A DNA stretch of 15,059 bases from Lachnoclostridium sp. UBA739 (GCA_002297865.1 DBKX01000360.1:1-15059); one strand, 5' to 3'; shown: positions 1 to 7,908, counted from the first letter of the stretch. The notes: generated by a model not told the origin, from the letters alone. A program made the numbers and translations.

Positions 1-1
1 A

Positions 2-1150
2 AAGGTACAAGGTTATGTACAGGCAAGTGATTTCCCTAAAACATTTCAAGACCGATGCATTCATTTTAACCAATTTGTAAATGAAACGAATCGTGGTATT
101 GCGGTTGCGGCAATCAATATGAACTGGAGCAATCGTATGGCGGAAAGTCGTGTGGCTATCGCGGGACAGCTTAGTGAAGTGGCATCCATCATTGATGATT
201 TCTCAAAATCATTAAATGAAACAGTAGAAGTGAGGGATGAAAATGAAGATATAATCAAGAAAATTTTAAAAGCGTATCAGTTGGATGTAAAGAAGGTGTC
301 TGTAATTGAAAAAAGAAATAACAGGAAACAGCTTTATTTATCCATGAGAACCAGGAAAGGACGCTGTGTGACAACGAGAGAGGCAGCGGATTTGCTTTCA
401 AAGGCATGCGGAAGGAAAATGTTACCATCTGCGGAAAGTAAAAATGTTATTGGGAAGGAGTATGACAAGATTAGTTTCGTAGAGGATACGAAATTTCAGA
501 CAATTACAGGGATGGCAAGAACATCAAAAGATGGAGAAATTGTTTCGGGGGATACATTTTCTTTCATGAATCTGGATAGTGGAGAGACAGTGATGATATT
601 GTCAGATGGAATGGGAACGGGAGAACGTGCAAGCGAAGAAAGTGAATTGGTAATTGAGTTACTGGAGGAATTTTTGGAGGCTGGCTTCACGGAAAAGTCA
701 GCAATTAAACTCATTAACTCAATTCTAGTAGTAAATTCGGATGACCAGACGGTTTCAACGTTAGATATTAGCTCTATTAATCTGTTTACTGGTGTTTGTA
801 ATTTTATCAAAATAGGAGCATCAACAACATTTATTAAGAGGAATGGGTGGATTGAGACAATACAGTCCACGAATCTTCCGGTAGGAATGTTTAACGAAAT
901 TGATATAGAGGGAAGTGAGAAGAAGTTATATGACGGTGATTATGTGATAATGGTTTCAGATGGAATGTTGGATTTTGTCAGTGAAGTAGATAAGGAGGAA
1001 GTGTTCAAAAATATCCTGGCAGAGATTGATGTGACGAATCCACAGGAAATGGCAGATACAATTTTAGAACGGATACTAGAGAAAGAGGAACATGGAGTTC
1101 GTGATGACATGACAGTTTTAGTTGCAGGTTTTTGGGAAAAATCTAATTGA
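2..1150 (+). CDS. spoIIE: Stage II sporulation protein E, C-terminal part (5' end outside window)
   Basis: SpoIIE is a membrane-bound PP2C-type serine phosphatase of sporulation. It dephosphorylates the anti-anti-sigma factor SpoIIAA, which frees sigma-F in the forespore, and it also acts at the polar septum. The frame is open from the left edge, so the first ATG in view (119) is internal; 382 codons are visible and the N-terminal membrane segments lie outside the window. Visible PP2C acidic motifs are SGD (visible residue 184), SDGMGTG (Asp202), SDGM (Asp320) and DDMT (Asp368/369). Between the first two metal-binding motifs and the third lies the STLD/NLPVG stretch typical of SpoIIE. The following genes (tilS, hpt, ftsH) match the usual Bacillota order. 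The protein ends shortly after DDMTVLVAGFW, as expected. No clear terminator lies between it and tilS, so some read-through is possible. Function is inferred from the family. Confidence 0.95.
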   Translation, partial: KVQGYVQASDFPKTFQDRCIHFNQFVNETNRGIAVAAINMNWSNRMAESRVAIAGQLSEVASIIDDFSKSLNETVEVRDENEDIIKKILKAYQLDVKKVSVIEKRNNRKQLYLSMRTRKGRCVTTREAADLLSKACGRKMLPSAESKNVIGKEYDKISFVEDTKFQTITGMARTSKDGEIVSGDTFSFMNLDSGETVMILSDGMGTGERASEESELVIELLEEFLEAGFTEKSAIKLINSILVVNSDDQTVSTLDISSINLFTGVCNFIKIGASTTFIKRNGWIETIQSTNLPVGMFNEIDIEGSEKKLYDGDYVIMVSDGMLDFVSEVDKEEVFKNILAEIDVTNPQEMADTILERILEKEEHGVRDDMTVLVAGFWEKSN

Positions 1151-1158
1151 AATGTGCA

Positions 1159-1186
1159 TTGAATAGGGATAGAATGTTGTATAAAT
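1159..1186 (+). promoter_or_regulatory. Possible promoter of tilS-hpt-ftsH
   Basis: A TTGAAT box (1159-1164) lies 16 nt before ATAAAT (1181-1186) in the short gap after spoIIE. This is a reasonable housekeeping-type promoter that would separate constitutive tilS-hpt-ftsH expression from sporulation-specific spoIIE. The leader would be very short and the -10 is imperfect, so this is tentative. Confidence 0.3.
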
Positions 1187-1208
1187 AAAAAAGCTTGTGG
1201 AGACTGTG

Positions 1209-2627
1209 ATGATAAAAAAAGTAGAAAAGTATATAGAACAGTACCACATGATTGAAAAAGGGGATAGAATTGTGCTTGGCGTTTCAGGCGGAGCAGATTC
1301 TATTTCTCTTTTCTTTGTCATGTTGGAACTAAGTGAAAAATATAATATAGACATAGTGGTAGTTCATGTGAATCATGGAATTCGTGGAGAAGAAGCGAAA
1401 CAAGATGAGGAATATGTACAAAGACTATGCAAAGAGCGAGGTGTGGAGTTTGAATGTGTTCGTGTCAATGTGAAGGAACTGGCGAAGCAACAGAAACTAT
1501 CAGAGGAAGAAATGGGACGTAAGGTTCGATATGAGGCATTTGCTAAAATAGCTAAAATTTATAACTGTAATAAGTTAGCGGTTGCGCATAACCAAAACGA
1601 TGTAAGCGAAACAGTTCTATTAAATCTTTTTAGGGGGAGCGGATTAAAAGGACTTGTTGGGATTGAGCCAGTTAGAGGGAACATAATTCGTCCACTATTG
1701 TGTGTAGAAAGAAGTGAGATTGAAAAATATCTCTTAGAGCGGAACATAGAATATCATAATGATGCAACTAATTTTGAAACAAACTATACTAGAAATAAGA
1801 TTCGATTAAAAGTTCTTCCTTATGTTGAGTCAGAGGTAAATGAACGCGCATCCGAACATATTGCAAAAAGTGCGGGTATTCTTTCTCAGGCAAGTTCCTT
1901 TATTGACATGGAAGCTTGTAAACTGTATAAGCGCTGTGTCAAAGAACAGGATGGTGTGTTTGAGATTAGGTTAGAATCTTTTGAAACAGGACATATCATC
2001 CTTCAAAGGGAAGTAGTTCGAAAAGTTCTTTTTGCAATTGCGAAAAAACAAAAGGATATCGAAATGTCTCATGTAGATAGTGTTTTAGAATTAATTAAAA
2101 GGGGAGCAGGAAAACGAGTAGATCTTCCATATCATATGGAAGCAATTCATTATTATAATAAGGTGGTATTGAGGAAAAAGACTCTTGTAAAAAAAGAGAA
2201 GTTAGAAAAAGAAGCCGTAATTCCTGGTTCTATAAGGATTCCGGGTACTAACATGGAGTTATCGTTTGAATTGATTACGGTCGAGGAAGAGAATAGAAGA
2301 GAACTGGAAAAATTGTATGCTGTTAAGAAAAATGACTATACGAAATGGTTTGATTATGATAAAATTAGAAATACGGTTTTAGCAAGATATAGAAAAACAG
2401 GAGATTATTTCGAATGTAATAGTAACGGAAACCGCAAAAAGCTAAAAGACTTTTTTATTGACCAAAAGGTTCCAGCTGAAAAAAGAGAACGTATACTCCT
2501 TTTGGCAGATGGTAATCATATTATTTGGGCAATCGGATTTCGCATTAGTGAATATTACAAGGTCAGTAGCGGAACGAGAAGAATACTAAAAGTTAAAGTA
2601 GACGGAGGAAATGAACATGAAGGATAA
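1209..2627 (+). CDS. tilS: tRNA(Ile)-lysidine synthase TilS
   Basis: TilS uses ATP and lysine to convert C34 of the CAU-anticodon tRNA-Ile to lysidine, so that it reads AUA and is charged with isoleucine. It acts in the cytoplasm and is normally essential. From ATG 1209 the protein has 472 residues, typical for the full-length form. The PP-loop ATP motif SGGADS is at residues 26-31, followed by HVNHGIRGEEA and the AHNQND segment of the N-type ATP pyrophosphatase domain. The C-terminal part (RYRKTGDYF through KLKDFFIDQKVP) is the substrate-binding domain. I chose ATG 1209 because a GGAG (1199-1202) lies 6 nt upstream. The frame is also open from GTG 1197, but no Shine-Dalgarno precedes that codon. 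The 3' end overlaps the start of hpt, which suggests translational coupling. Confidence 0.95.
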   Translation: MIKKVEKYIEQYHMIEKGDRIVLGVSGGADSISLFFVMLELSEKYNIDIVVVHVNHGIRGEEAKQDEEYVQRLCKERGVEFECVRVNVKELAKQQKLSEEEMGRKVRYEAFAKIAKIYNCNKLAVAHNQNDVSETVLLNLFRGSGLKGLVGIEPVRGNIIRPLLCVERSEIEKYLLERNIEYHNDATNFETNYTRNKIRLKVLPYVESEVNERASEHIAKSAGILSQASSFIDMEACKLYKRCVKEQDGVFEIRLESFETGHIILQREVVRKVLFAIAKKQKDIEMSHVDSVLELIKRGAGKRVDLPYHMEAIHYYNKVVLRKKTLVKKEKLEKEAVIPGSIRIPGTNMELSFELITVEEENRRELEKLYAVKKNDYTKWFDYDKIRNTVLARYRKTGDYFECNSNGNRKKLKDFFIDQKVPAEKRERILLLADGNHIIWAIGFRISEYYKVSSGTRRILKVKVDGGNEHEG

Positions 2628-3138
2628 GATTAGTGTATTGATTTCGGAAAAAGATGTTGAAGAACGTATTAAACAGTTAGCAGACCAGATTACGAAAGAC
2701 TATGCAGGCAAAGAGGTGCATTTAATCTGTGTGCTAAAAGGAAGTATTTTCTTTACTTGTGAATTAGCAAAGAGGATTCCGCTACCGGTCACTTTAGACT
2801 TTATGTCAGTATCCAGTTATGGTAATCAGACAGAAAGTTCAGGTAGAGTAAAGATTGTAAAAGATTTAGATGAACCAATTGATGGAAAAAATGTTATTGT
2901 AATTGAGGACATTATTGATTCGGGCAGAACTTTAAGTTATCTAATGGATTTGCTTAATGCAAGAAAACCTGAATCTTTAAAACTTTGTACATTACTTGAT
3001 AAGCCAGACCGCAGAGTAACAGATGTAAAAGTAGACTATGTAGGTTTTGAGATTCCGGATAAATTCGTTGTCGGATATGGCTTAGACTATGCACAAAAAT
3101 ATAGAAATTTGCCGTATGTCGGCGTAGTAGAAGAGTAA
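2617..3138 (+). CDS. hpt: Hypoxanthine phosphoribosyltransferase
   Basis: This enzyme salvages hypoxanthine (and usually guanine) by transferring the phosphoribosyl group of PRPP to make IMP or GMP. The product has 173 residues, the usual size for bacterial Hpt. The PRPP-binding loop [14 protein letters not shown] is present with Glu97, Asp98 and Asp101. [10 protein letters not shown] near the N terminus and the later [19 protein letters not shown] segment, with its base-stacking and DKFVVGYG residues, are diagnostic of HPRT rather than other phosphoribosyltransferases. ATG 2617 is chosen because the GGAGG at 2604-2608 is 8 nt upstream; ATG 2611 would leave only 2 nt. The start lies within the last codons of tilS (11-nt overlap) and the stop is 13 nt before ftsH, so all three genes are probably one transcript. 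Confidence 0.95.
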   Translation: MKDKISVLISEKDVEERIKQLADQITKDYAGKEVHLICVLKGSIFFTCELAKRIPLPVTLDFMSVSSYGNQTESSGRVKIVKDLDEPIDGKNVIVIEDIIDSGRTLSYLMDLLNARKPESLKLCTLLDKPDRRVTDVKVDYVGFEIPDKFVVGYGLDYAQKYRNLPYVGVVEE

Positions 3139-3151
3139 AGGGGGTAGACGT

Positions 3152-4984
3152 TTGAAAAAACAAATGAAAGGCTTTGGCTTTTATGTCATAGCGATTGTTA
3201 TATTCATTGCAGCAACATTGCTTATGGATTTGTTCCCTAACGGGAGCGGTAATGCATATAACAGATTTGACTTCGAGAAAGATATTACAACGAATAAAGA
3301 CAAGATAAAGAGTATTGATGTATATCAGAATCAGGAAACGCCATCAGGTAAGGTGAAGATAACGTATACATCGGGAGACAAAAAAGAGCTTAATATCTCA
3401 AGTACAATAGAGGCAGAAAAGCAGTTAGAAGATGCAAATGTTATCTATACATTGCATCCGATTAAAAAAACAAGTTGGGTTATAACCACGCTTTTGCCAT
3501 ACTTACTTGGTTTTGTATTATTGTTATTCTTGTTTTCCTTTATGATGAATCAGGCATCTGGTGGTGGTGGAAACTCTAAAGCAATGAATTTTGGAAAGAG
3601 TCGTGCCAAGATGTCCATAGACAATACCGATACAACATTTGATAATGTAGCTGGTCTTCATGAAGAGAAAGAAGAGCTTGAGGAAATTGTTGACTTCCTA
3701 AAAGAACCGAAAAAATATATTCAGGTTGGTGCCAGAATTCCAAAAGGAGTTTTATTAGAGGGCCCTCCAGGAACAGGTAAGACTTTACTTGCAAAAGCAG
3801 TAGCTGGAGAATCGAAAGTTCCATTTTTCAGTATCTCTGGTTCTGACTTTGTCGAGATGTTTGTAGGTGTTGGTGCGTCTAGAGTACGTGACTTGTTTGA
3901 AGAAGCAAAGAAAAACAGTCCTTGTATTATTTTTATTGATGAAATTGATGCAGTAGCAAGACGTCGTGGTACAGGTCTTGGCGGCGGTCACGACGAAAGA
4001 GAACAGACATTGAATCAGTTGCTAGTTGAGATGGATGGCTTTAGTGTAAATGAAGGCATCATCGTTATGGCGGCAACAAATCGTGTAGATATATTGGATC
4101 CAGCTATTTTAAGACCAGGTCGTTTTGACCGTAAGGTTGTAGTTGGGCGTCCTGATATCAAAGGAAGAGAAGAAATATTAGAAGTTCATGCGAAAAACAA
4201 ACCTCTAGCAGAAGATGTGGATCTAAAGCAGGTTGCGCAGACAACTGCTGGTTTTACTGGTGCAGACTTAGAGAAATTATTAAATGAATCTGCTATTATT
4301 GCAGCAAGAAGTGAAAGAGCATTTATTGTTGCAGAAGATATTAAGAAGGCATTCATTAAAATTGGAATTGGAACAGAAAAGAAAAGTCGTGTTATTACAG
4401 AGAAAGAGAAGAGGATTACGGCTTATCATGAAGCTGGTCATGCAATTTTATTCCACTTGCTGCCTGATGTTGGGCCGGTGTATACAGTGTCTATTATTCC
4501 GACAGGTCAAGGTGCAGCAGGTTATACAATGCCACTGCCTGAGAAGGATGAAATGTTTAATACAAAAGGAAAGATGCTTCAAGATATTATCGTTTCTTTA
4601 GGGGGAAGAATTGCAGAAGAAATGATTTTAGATGATATTACAACAGGAGCATCACAGGATATTAAACAGGCAACTAATTTAGCAAGATCAATGGTTACAA
4701 GATTTGGATTCTCTGATAAGATCGGGCTTATCAATTACGAGTGTTCTGATGATGAAGTCTTTATTGGTCGCGATATAGGGCATACTAAGAACTTTGGTGA
4801 GGGCATAGCAAATGAGATTGATGAAGAAGTGAAGAAGATAATAGATCAGTGCTATGTAAAAGCAAGGGATATTTTAAAACAAAATGAACATGTACTGCAT
4901 AGCTGCGCAGAGTTGTTAGTTGAGAAGGAGCGAATTGGTAGAGACGAATTCGAATCTTTATTTGTTACAAGCGACGGTGTTTGA
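3152..4984 (+). CDS. ftsH: ATP-dependent zinc metalloprotease FtsH
   Basis: FtsH is a hexameric membrane-anchored AAA+ protease that removes misfolded and regulatory membrane and cytosolic proteins. It has 610 residues. An N-terminal transmembrane helix (about 10-28) precedes an extracytoplasmic domain and a second helix (about 110-132), then a Gly-rich linker. The AAA module has Walker A GPPGTGKT (204-211), Walker B with Asp263-Glu264, and the second region of homology ending in GRFDR. The zinc protease site is HEAGH (426-430), with Asp503 in GASQDI as the likely third ligand. The start is TTG 3152, preceded by a strong AAAGGGGG at 3138-3144 with 7-nt spacing; the in-frame ATG at 3164 lacks such a site. 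It is complete, with no missing catalytic residue. It appears to be the last gene of the tilS-hpt-ftsH transcript. Confidence 0.98.
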   Translation: MKKQMKGFGFYVIAIVIFIAATLLMDLFPNGSGNAYNRFDFEKDITTNKDKIKSIDVYQNQETPSGKVKITYTSGDKKELNISSTIEAEKQLEDANVIYTLHPIKKTSWVITTLLPYLLGFVLLLFLFSFMMNQASGGGGNSKAMNFGKSRAKMSIDNTDTTFDNVAGLHEEKEELEEIVDFLKEPKKYIQVGARIPKGVLLEGPPGTGKTLLAKAVAGESKVPFFSISGSDFVEMFVGVGASRVRDLFEEAKKNSPCIIFIDEIDAVARRRGTGLGGGHDEREQTLNQLLVEMDGFSVNEGIIVMAATNRVDILDPAILRPGRFDRKVVVGRPDIKGREEILEVHAKNKPLAEDVDLKQVAQTTAGFTGADLEKLLNESAIIAARSERAFIVAEDIKKAFIKIGIGTEKKSRVITEKEKRITAYHEAGHAILFHLLPDVGPVYTVSIIPTGQGAAGYTMPLPEKDEMFNTKGKMLQDIIVSLGGRIAEEMILDDITTGASQDIKQATNLARSMVTRFGFSDKIGLINYECSDDEVFIGRDIGHTKNFGEGIANEIDEEVKKIIDQCYVKARDILKQNEHVLHSCAELLVEKERIGRDEFESLFVTSDGV

Positions 4985-5018
4985 AAAAACTAAATTGTAA
5001 ATTATTCGTAAAAACAAA

Positions 5019-5038
5019 CAAAAACTTTTTAGTTTTTG
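5019..5038 (+). terminator. Weak A/T hairpin after ftsH
   Basis: CAAAAACT (5019-5026) pairs with AGTTTTTG (5031-5038) around a TTTT loop, 34 nt after the ftsH stop. It is almost all A-T pairs and the T run is part of the stem, so it would be a poor terminator on its own. The stronger terminator at 5153-5187 may be the real end of the ftsH transcript. Confidence 0.25.
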
Positions 5039-5071
5039 TATAATGTTTGTGCACACTTTTGGTATTGTCAA

Positions 5072-5080
5072 TGCTATAAT
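5072..5080 (+). promoter_or_regulatory. Extended -10 promoter upstream of the amylase leader
   Basis: TGCTATAAT (5072-5080) is a perfect extended -10 element (TGnTATAAT). No good -35 hexamer sits at 16-18 nt upstream, which is tolerated by extended -10 promoters. Transcription would start near 5087 and give a leader of roughly 160 nt before the GH13 start codon. That leader contains the hairpin at 5110-5140 and the terminator at 5153-5187. Confidence 0.5.
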
Positions 5081-5109
5081 ATCAATCGTAAACCCCAATA
5101 CATTATATA

Positions 5110-5140
5110 GTTTTTGCTACACCCCATAAGTAACAAAAAT
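5110..5140 (+). other. Leader hairpin before the amylase terminator
   Basis: GTTTTTGCTAC (5110-5120) can pair with GTAACAAAAAT (5130-5140), with one C-A mismatch and one G-U pair, around a 9-nt C-rich loop. It lies directly upstream of the intrinsic terminator in the same leader. It may be part of a regulatory leader or simply chance A/T pairing. Confidence 0.3.
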
Positions 5141-5152
5141 ACCTTCTCCAAG

Positions 5153-5187
5153 AAAGGGACAGCTGTTCGGAAAGCTGTCCCTTTTTT
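5153..5187 (+). terminator. Strong intrinsic terminator between ftsH and the GH13 gene
   Basis: AAAGGGACAGCT (5153-5164) and AGCTGTCCCTTT (5173-5184) form a perfect 12-bp stem with an 8-nt loop and run into a T tract ending at 5187. It could end the ftsH transcript, or, because an extended -10 promoter lies upstream at 5072-5080, act as an attenuator in the amylase leader. The complementary A run on the other side is short, so termination is mainly in the + direction. Confidence 0.85.
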
Positions 5188-5245
5188 CCTATATATTTTT
5201 ATTGCAGATTTTGCGATGCAAATACGAAAAAGGAGTGTTAATCAT

Positions 5246-7357
5246 ATGTCAGGACAAATTAATATAAATCGTTTATCAAGATATCAAAAGTTAAATCTTT
5301 ATTTTGAGACAGTTATTTCAGCGCCAAACAAAGAAGCGTTATTTAGTGATGGTACAGAATTGTATAGAAGTCCATGCGAACCACAGTTCCATGATACAGT
5401 AACTTTGAGAATGCGAACGGGGAAGGACAATATTGATAGTGTAGTACTTGTTACGTCCAAGGAACGTGTTCCTATGACATTGGGCAGAGAAGAAGATTTA
5501 TTTGATTATTATGAAGCTCAGATTCAAGTGGAAAAAGAAAAGATTGAGTATTATTTTGAGATAACAGCGGGGCCGATGACTTGTGTATATAATAGTTGTG
5601 GTGTAATGGATGAAGATAAGCCAGAATTTAGATTTAGCATCATGCCGGGATTTAAAACACCAGATTGGGCTAAAGGAGCGGTATTTTATCAGATATTTGT
5701 AGATCGTTTTTACAATGGGGATAAAAACAATGACGTTGAAACAGGAGAATATTGCTACATAGGCGAGCAGGTGAAGCAGGTTAAGGATTGGAACAAGCTT
5801 CCTGATGCAATGGGCGTAAGAGAGTTTTATGGTGGAGATTTACAAGGTGTTTATAAAAAACTAGACTATCTACAAGAACTTGGCATTGAAGCGATTTATC
5901 TAAATCCAATTTTTGTATCTCCATCAAACCACAAATATGATATTCAAGATTATGATTATGTAGATCCTCATTTTGGAGTAATTAAAAATCAAGAGGGGGA
6001 CTTATTAGCTCCAGGAGTAAAAGAGAACAAACGTGCAACAAAATACATCTCTAAGGTAACATCCAAAGAAAACCTAGAAGCTAGTAATGAATATTTCATT
6101 AAGTTCGTAGAAGAAGTGCATAAACGTGGTATGAAAGTAATCCTAGACGGAGTGTTTAATCACTGTGGTTCTTTTAATAAATGGATGGATAGAGAACGTA
6201 TTTATGAAAATGAAGAAGGATACGCTTTAGGAGCTTATGTTGCAAGGCAGAGCCCTTATCATACATTCTTTAAGTTTTATGATACACAGTGGCCATATAA
6301 TGCAAAATACGATGGCTGGTGGGGACACGATACGTTGCCAAAATTAAATTATGAGGATTCACAAGAATTATTTGATGATGTAATGAGAATCGCCCGTAAA
6401 TGGGTTTCGGCACCTTATAATGTTGATGGCTGGAGACTAGATGTGGCTGCGGATTTAGGTCACTCAAGCGAATTCAACCACAAATTCTGGAAACGTTTCC
6501 GTGAGGAAGTAAAGAGTGCAAATCCAGAAGCGATTATTTTGGCAGAACATTATGGTGACCCATCTTCTTGGCTGCAGGGGGATGAATGGGATACTGTTAT
6601 GAATTATGATGCTTTTATGGAGCCGATTTCCTGGTTCTTAACAGGTGTTGAGAAGCATAGTGATGAATTTAGTGATGAGCTATTTGGAAATGCTGAGATT
6701 TTTGAAAATTTTATGATTCAGAATATGGCGAAATTAAATACACAGTCCATACAGACTTCTATGAATGAGCTTTCCAATCACGATCATTCTCGTTTCTTAA
6801 CAAGAACTAATCATAAGGTAGGCAGAACGTCTACTGCTGGACCACATATGGCTAGTGAAGGCATAAACAAAGGGATTATGCGAGAGGCAGTTGTTATGCA
6901 GATGACATGGCCGGGTGCACCTACTGTGTATTATGGCGATGAGGCAGGTGTTTGTGGCTGGACAGATCCTGATAACAGAAGAACTTACCCATGGGGAAAT
7001 GAAGATCAGAGTTTAATTGACTTGCACAAGGAGTTAATTCGTATTCATAAAGACTACAATGCCTTAAAATGTGGTTCTGTCTTGTTCTTAGGTGGTGATA
7101 AGCACTTTATAAGTTATGGTCGATTTGATATGGAAGACCATTTTGTAATCGCTGTTAATAATAGTGAAGTGAAGAAGTGTGTTGAGTTGCCAGTATGGAA
7201 AATTGGTATTCAAGATCATATGATGCTTGCTAGTCTGATTGCGACAAATGCAGACGGATATTCCTTGAATGCTACAATCTACCACAGTATAAATGGTATG
7301 TTATCCTTAACAATAGAGCCATTTTCTGCGGTTGTGATAAAAAACTTAAAAAATTAA
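5246..7357 (+). CDS. Cytoplasmic GH13 alpha-glucan hydrolase (neopullulanase/cyclomaltodextrinase-like)
   Basis: This is a family GH13 enzyme that should hydrolyse alpha-1,4 (possibly also alpha-1,6) bonds in maltodextrins, cyclodextrins or related glucans. From ATG 5246 it has 703 residues. An N-terminal beta-sandwich-like domain (about 20-130) precedes the (beta/alpha)8 barrel, which opens with VFYQIFVDRFYNGD near residue 150. The four conserved regions are DGVFNHCG (Asp301), GWRLDVAAD (nucleophile Asp399), LAEHYGD (acid/base Glu434) and LSNHDHSR (stabiliser Asp513). A short C-terminal beta domain follows. The N-terminal domain suggests the neopullulanase/maltogenic group, but exact specificity cannot be read off. 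There is no signal peptide, so it probably acts on imported oligosaccharides or stored glycogen. The start is set by AGGAG (5231-5235), 10 nt upstream. An upstream open frame from TTG 5114 runs through the terminator hairpin and is not credible. No terminator separates it from the tRNA genes downstream. Confidence 0.9.
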   Translation: MSGQININRLSRYQKLNLYFETVISAPNKEALFSDGTELYRSPCEPQFHDTVTLRMRTGKDNIDSVVLVTSKERVPMTLGREEDLFDYYEAQIQVEKEKIEYYFEITAGPMTCVYNSCGVMDEDKPEFRFSIMPGFKTPDWAKGAVFYQIFVDRFYNGDKNNDVETGEYCYIGEQVKQVKDWNKLPDAMGVREFYGGDLQGVYKKLDYLQELGIEAIYLNPIFVSPSNHKYDIQDYDYVDPHFGVIKNQEGDLLAPGVKENKRATKYISKVTSKENLEASNEYFIKFVEEVHKRGMKVILDGVFNHCGSFNKWMDRERIYENEEGYALGAYVARQSPYHTFFKFYDTQWPYNAKYDGWWGHDTLPKLNYEDSQELFDDVMRIARKWVSAPYNVDGWRLDVAADLGHSSEFNHKFWKRFREEVKSANPEAIILAEHYGDPSSWLQGDEWDTVMNYDAFMEPISWFLTGVEKHSDEFSDELFGNAEIFENFMIQNMAKLNTQSIQTSMNELSNHDHSRFLTRTNHKVGRTSTAGPHMASEGINKGIMREAVVMQMTWPGAPTVYYGDEAGVCGWTDPDNRRTYPWGNEDQSLIDLHKELIRIHKDYNALKCGSVLFLGGDKHFISYGRFDMEDHFVIAVNNSEVKKCVELPVWKIGIQDHMMLASLIATNADGYSLNATIYHSINGMLSLTIEPFSAVVIKNLKN

Positions 7358-7368
7358 GAAAAAAAGAG

Positions 7369-7396
7369 TTGACGTGCGAAAAATATGTGGTATAAT
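7369..7396 (+). promoter_or_regulatory. Promoter of tRNA-Tyr/tRNA-Leu
   Basis: TTGACG (7369-7374) and a perfect TATAAT (7391-7396) are spaced 16 nt apart. Transcription should start near 7403, about 16 nt before tRNA-Tyr. The promoter begins only 11 nt after the GH13 stop codon. Confidence 0.85.
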
Positions 7397-7418
7397 ACAT
7401 TCTTGTCAGGACACGTAT

Positions 7419-7500
7419 GGATGGATTCCCGAGTGGCCAAAGGGGGCAGACTGTAAATCTGTTAGCAACGCTTTCGAAGGTTCGAATCCTTCTCCATCCA
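7419..7500 (+). tRNA. tRNA-Tyr (anticodon GTA)
   Basis: The 82-nt class II cloverleaf has acceptor arms GGATGGA (7419-7425) and TCCATCC (7493-7499), discriminator A7500, anticodon loop CTGTAAA with GTA, a long variable arm and a T loop TTCGAAT (7481-7487). CCA is not encoded. TCCATCC recurs overlapping at 7497-7503, but the T stem position fixes the end at 7500. It decodes UAU and UAC. Confidence 0.97.
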
Positions 7501-7503
7501 TCC

Positions 7504-7589
7504 GCCGGCGTGGCGGAACTGGCAGACGCACAGGACTTAAAATCCTGCGGGACTAACCTCCCGTACCGGTTCGATTCCGGTCGCCGGCA
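7504..7589 (+). tRNA. tRNA-Leu (anticodon TAA)
   Basis: The 86-nt class II cloverleaf has acceptor arms GCCGGCG (7504-7510) and CGCCGGC (7582-7588), discriminator A7589, anticodon loop CTTAAAA with TAA, a variable arm around GCGGGACTAACCTCCCGT and T loop TTCGATT. CCA is not encoded. Only 3 nt separate it from tRNA-Tyr, so both come from one precursor. It decodes UUA (and UUG by wobble), a frequent Leu codon in this AT-rich DNA. Confidence 0.97.
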
Positions 7590-7600
7590 GTAATTGATAG

Positions 7601-7638
7601 AAAGAAGAAGCATTGAGTATTCGATGTTTCTTTTTTTT
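7601..7638 (+). terminator. Intrinsic terminator after tRNA-Leu
   Basis: AAGAAGCAT (7605-7613) pairs with ATGTTTCTT (7624-7632) with one G-U pair and a 10-nt loop, followed by T's to 7638. The stem can be lengthened by A-T pairs on the outside. It ends the Tyr-Leu precursor, and probably also read-through transcripts from the GH13 gene, which has no terminator of its own. Confidence 0.8.
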
Positions 7639-7702
7639 GTTAACCTTAAAGATATACTAAGGAAGATGAGGAACAGAAAATAATAAAAAAATAAATTATC
7701 GC

Positions 7703-7731
7703 TTGACAAATATCTAACAACATTGTACAAT
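7703..7731 (+). promoter_or_regulatory. Promoter of tRNA-Phe
   Basis: TTGACA (7703-7708, perfect) and TACAAT (7726-7731) are spaced 17 nt apart, a strong vegetative promoter. Transcription should start near 7738, about 56 nt before the tRNA. The -10 lies inside the spacer of a perfect inverted repeat (7713-7747). Confidence 0.9.
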
Positions 7732-7747
7732 AGGCAATGTTGTTAGA
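7713..7747. repeat. Perfect 13-bp inverted repeat centred on the tRNA-Phe -10 box
   Basis: TCTAACAACATTG (7713-7725) and CAATGTTGTTAGA (7735-7747) are exact reverse complements separated by 9 nt. The spacer is the -10 hexamer TACAAT plus AGG. A second exact palindrome, ATTGTACAAT (7722-7731), is nested over the left arm and -10. Because the expected transcription start is inside the right arm, the full hairpin would not be in the RNA. That points to a DNA-level role such as an operator, though chance or cruciform formation is possible. Confidence 0.8.
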
Positions 7748-7793
7748 CATAATAAGACAACGCATTACAAGAGAGTATCAATAATTCTTGTTT

Positions 7794-7866
7794 GCCCAGA
7801 TAGCTCAGTCGGTAGAGCAGGGGACTGAAAATCCCCGTGTCACTGGTTCGATTCCGGTTCTGGGCA
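7794..7866 (+). tRNA. tRNA-Phe (anticodon GAA)
   Basis: The 73-nt cloverleaf has acceptor arms GCCCAGA (7794-7800) and TCTGGGC (7859-7865), discriminator A7866, D arm TAGCTCAGTCGGTAGAGCA, anticodon loop CTGAAAA with GAA, and T loop TTCGATT. CCA is not encoded (A7866 is followed by CT). It has its own promoter and terminator, unlike the neighbouring Tyr-Leu pair. Confidence 0.97.
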
Positions 7867-7873
7867 CTATTCC

Positions 7874-7908
7874 AAAGAGACGTCGGTTTTTATCGCGTCT
7901 CTTTTTTT
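7874..7908 (+). terminator. Intrinsic terminator after tRNA-Phe
   Basis: AAAGAGACG (7874-7882) pairs with CGTCTCTTT (7896-7904) around a 13-nt loop and continues into T's to 7908. It sits just upstream of the radical SAM gene leader. No clear promoter lies between it and that gene. Confidence 0.85.

Noticed and set aside
3576..3991. Minus-strand frames inside ftsH
   Set aside because: They lie fully within a complete, highly conserved gene and have no ribosome binding site or recognisable domain.
5085..5140. preQ1-I riboswitch, suggested by CTACACCCC and a nearby A-rich run
   Set aside because: The 5' strand of the P1 stem (a GGGG-type partner) is missing upstream, and a GH13 gene is not a usual target.
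5114..5245. N-terminal extension of the GH13 protein from TTG 5114
   Set aside because: It would read through a perfect terminator hairpin and has no ribosome binding site; ATG 5246 has AGGAG 10 nt upstream.
7272..7730. 152-codon minus-strand open frame across the tRNA block
   Set aside because: It is antisense to two tRNAs; the encoded stretch (e.g. RRIRTFESVANRF) is the well-known spurious translation of antisense tRNA-Tyr.
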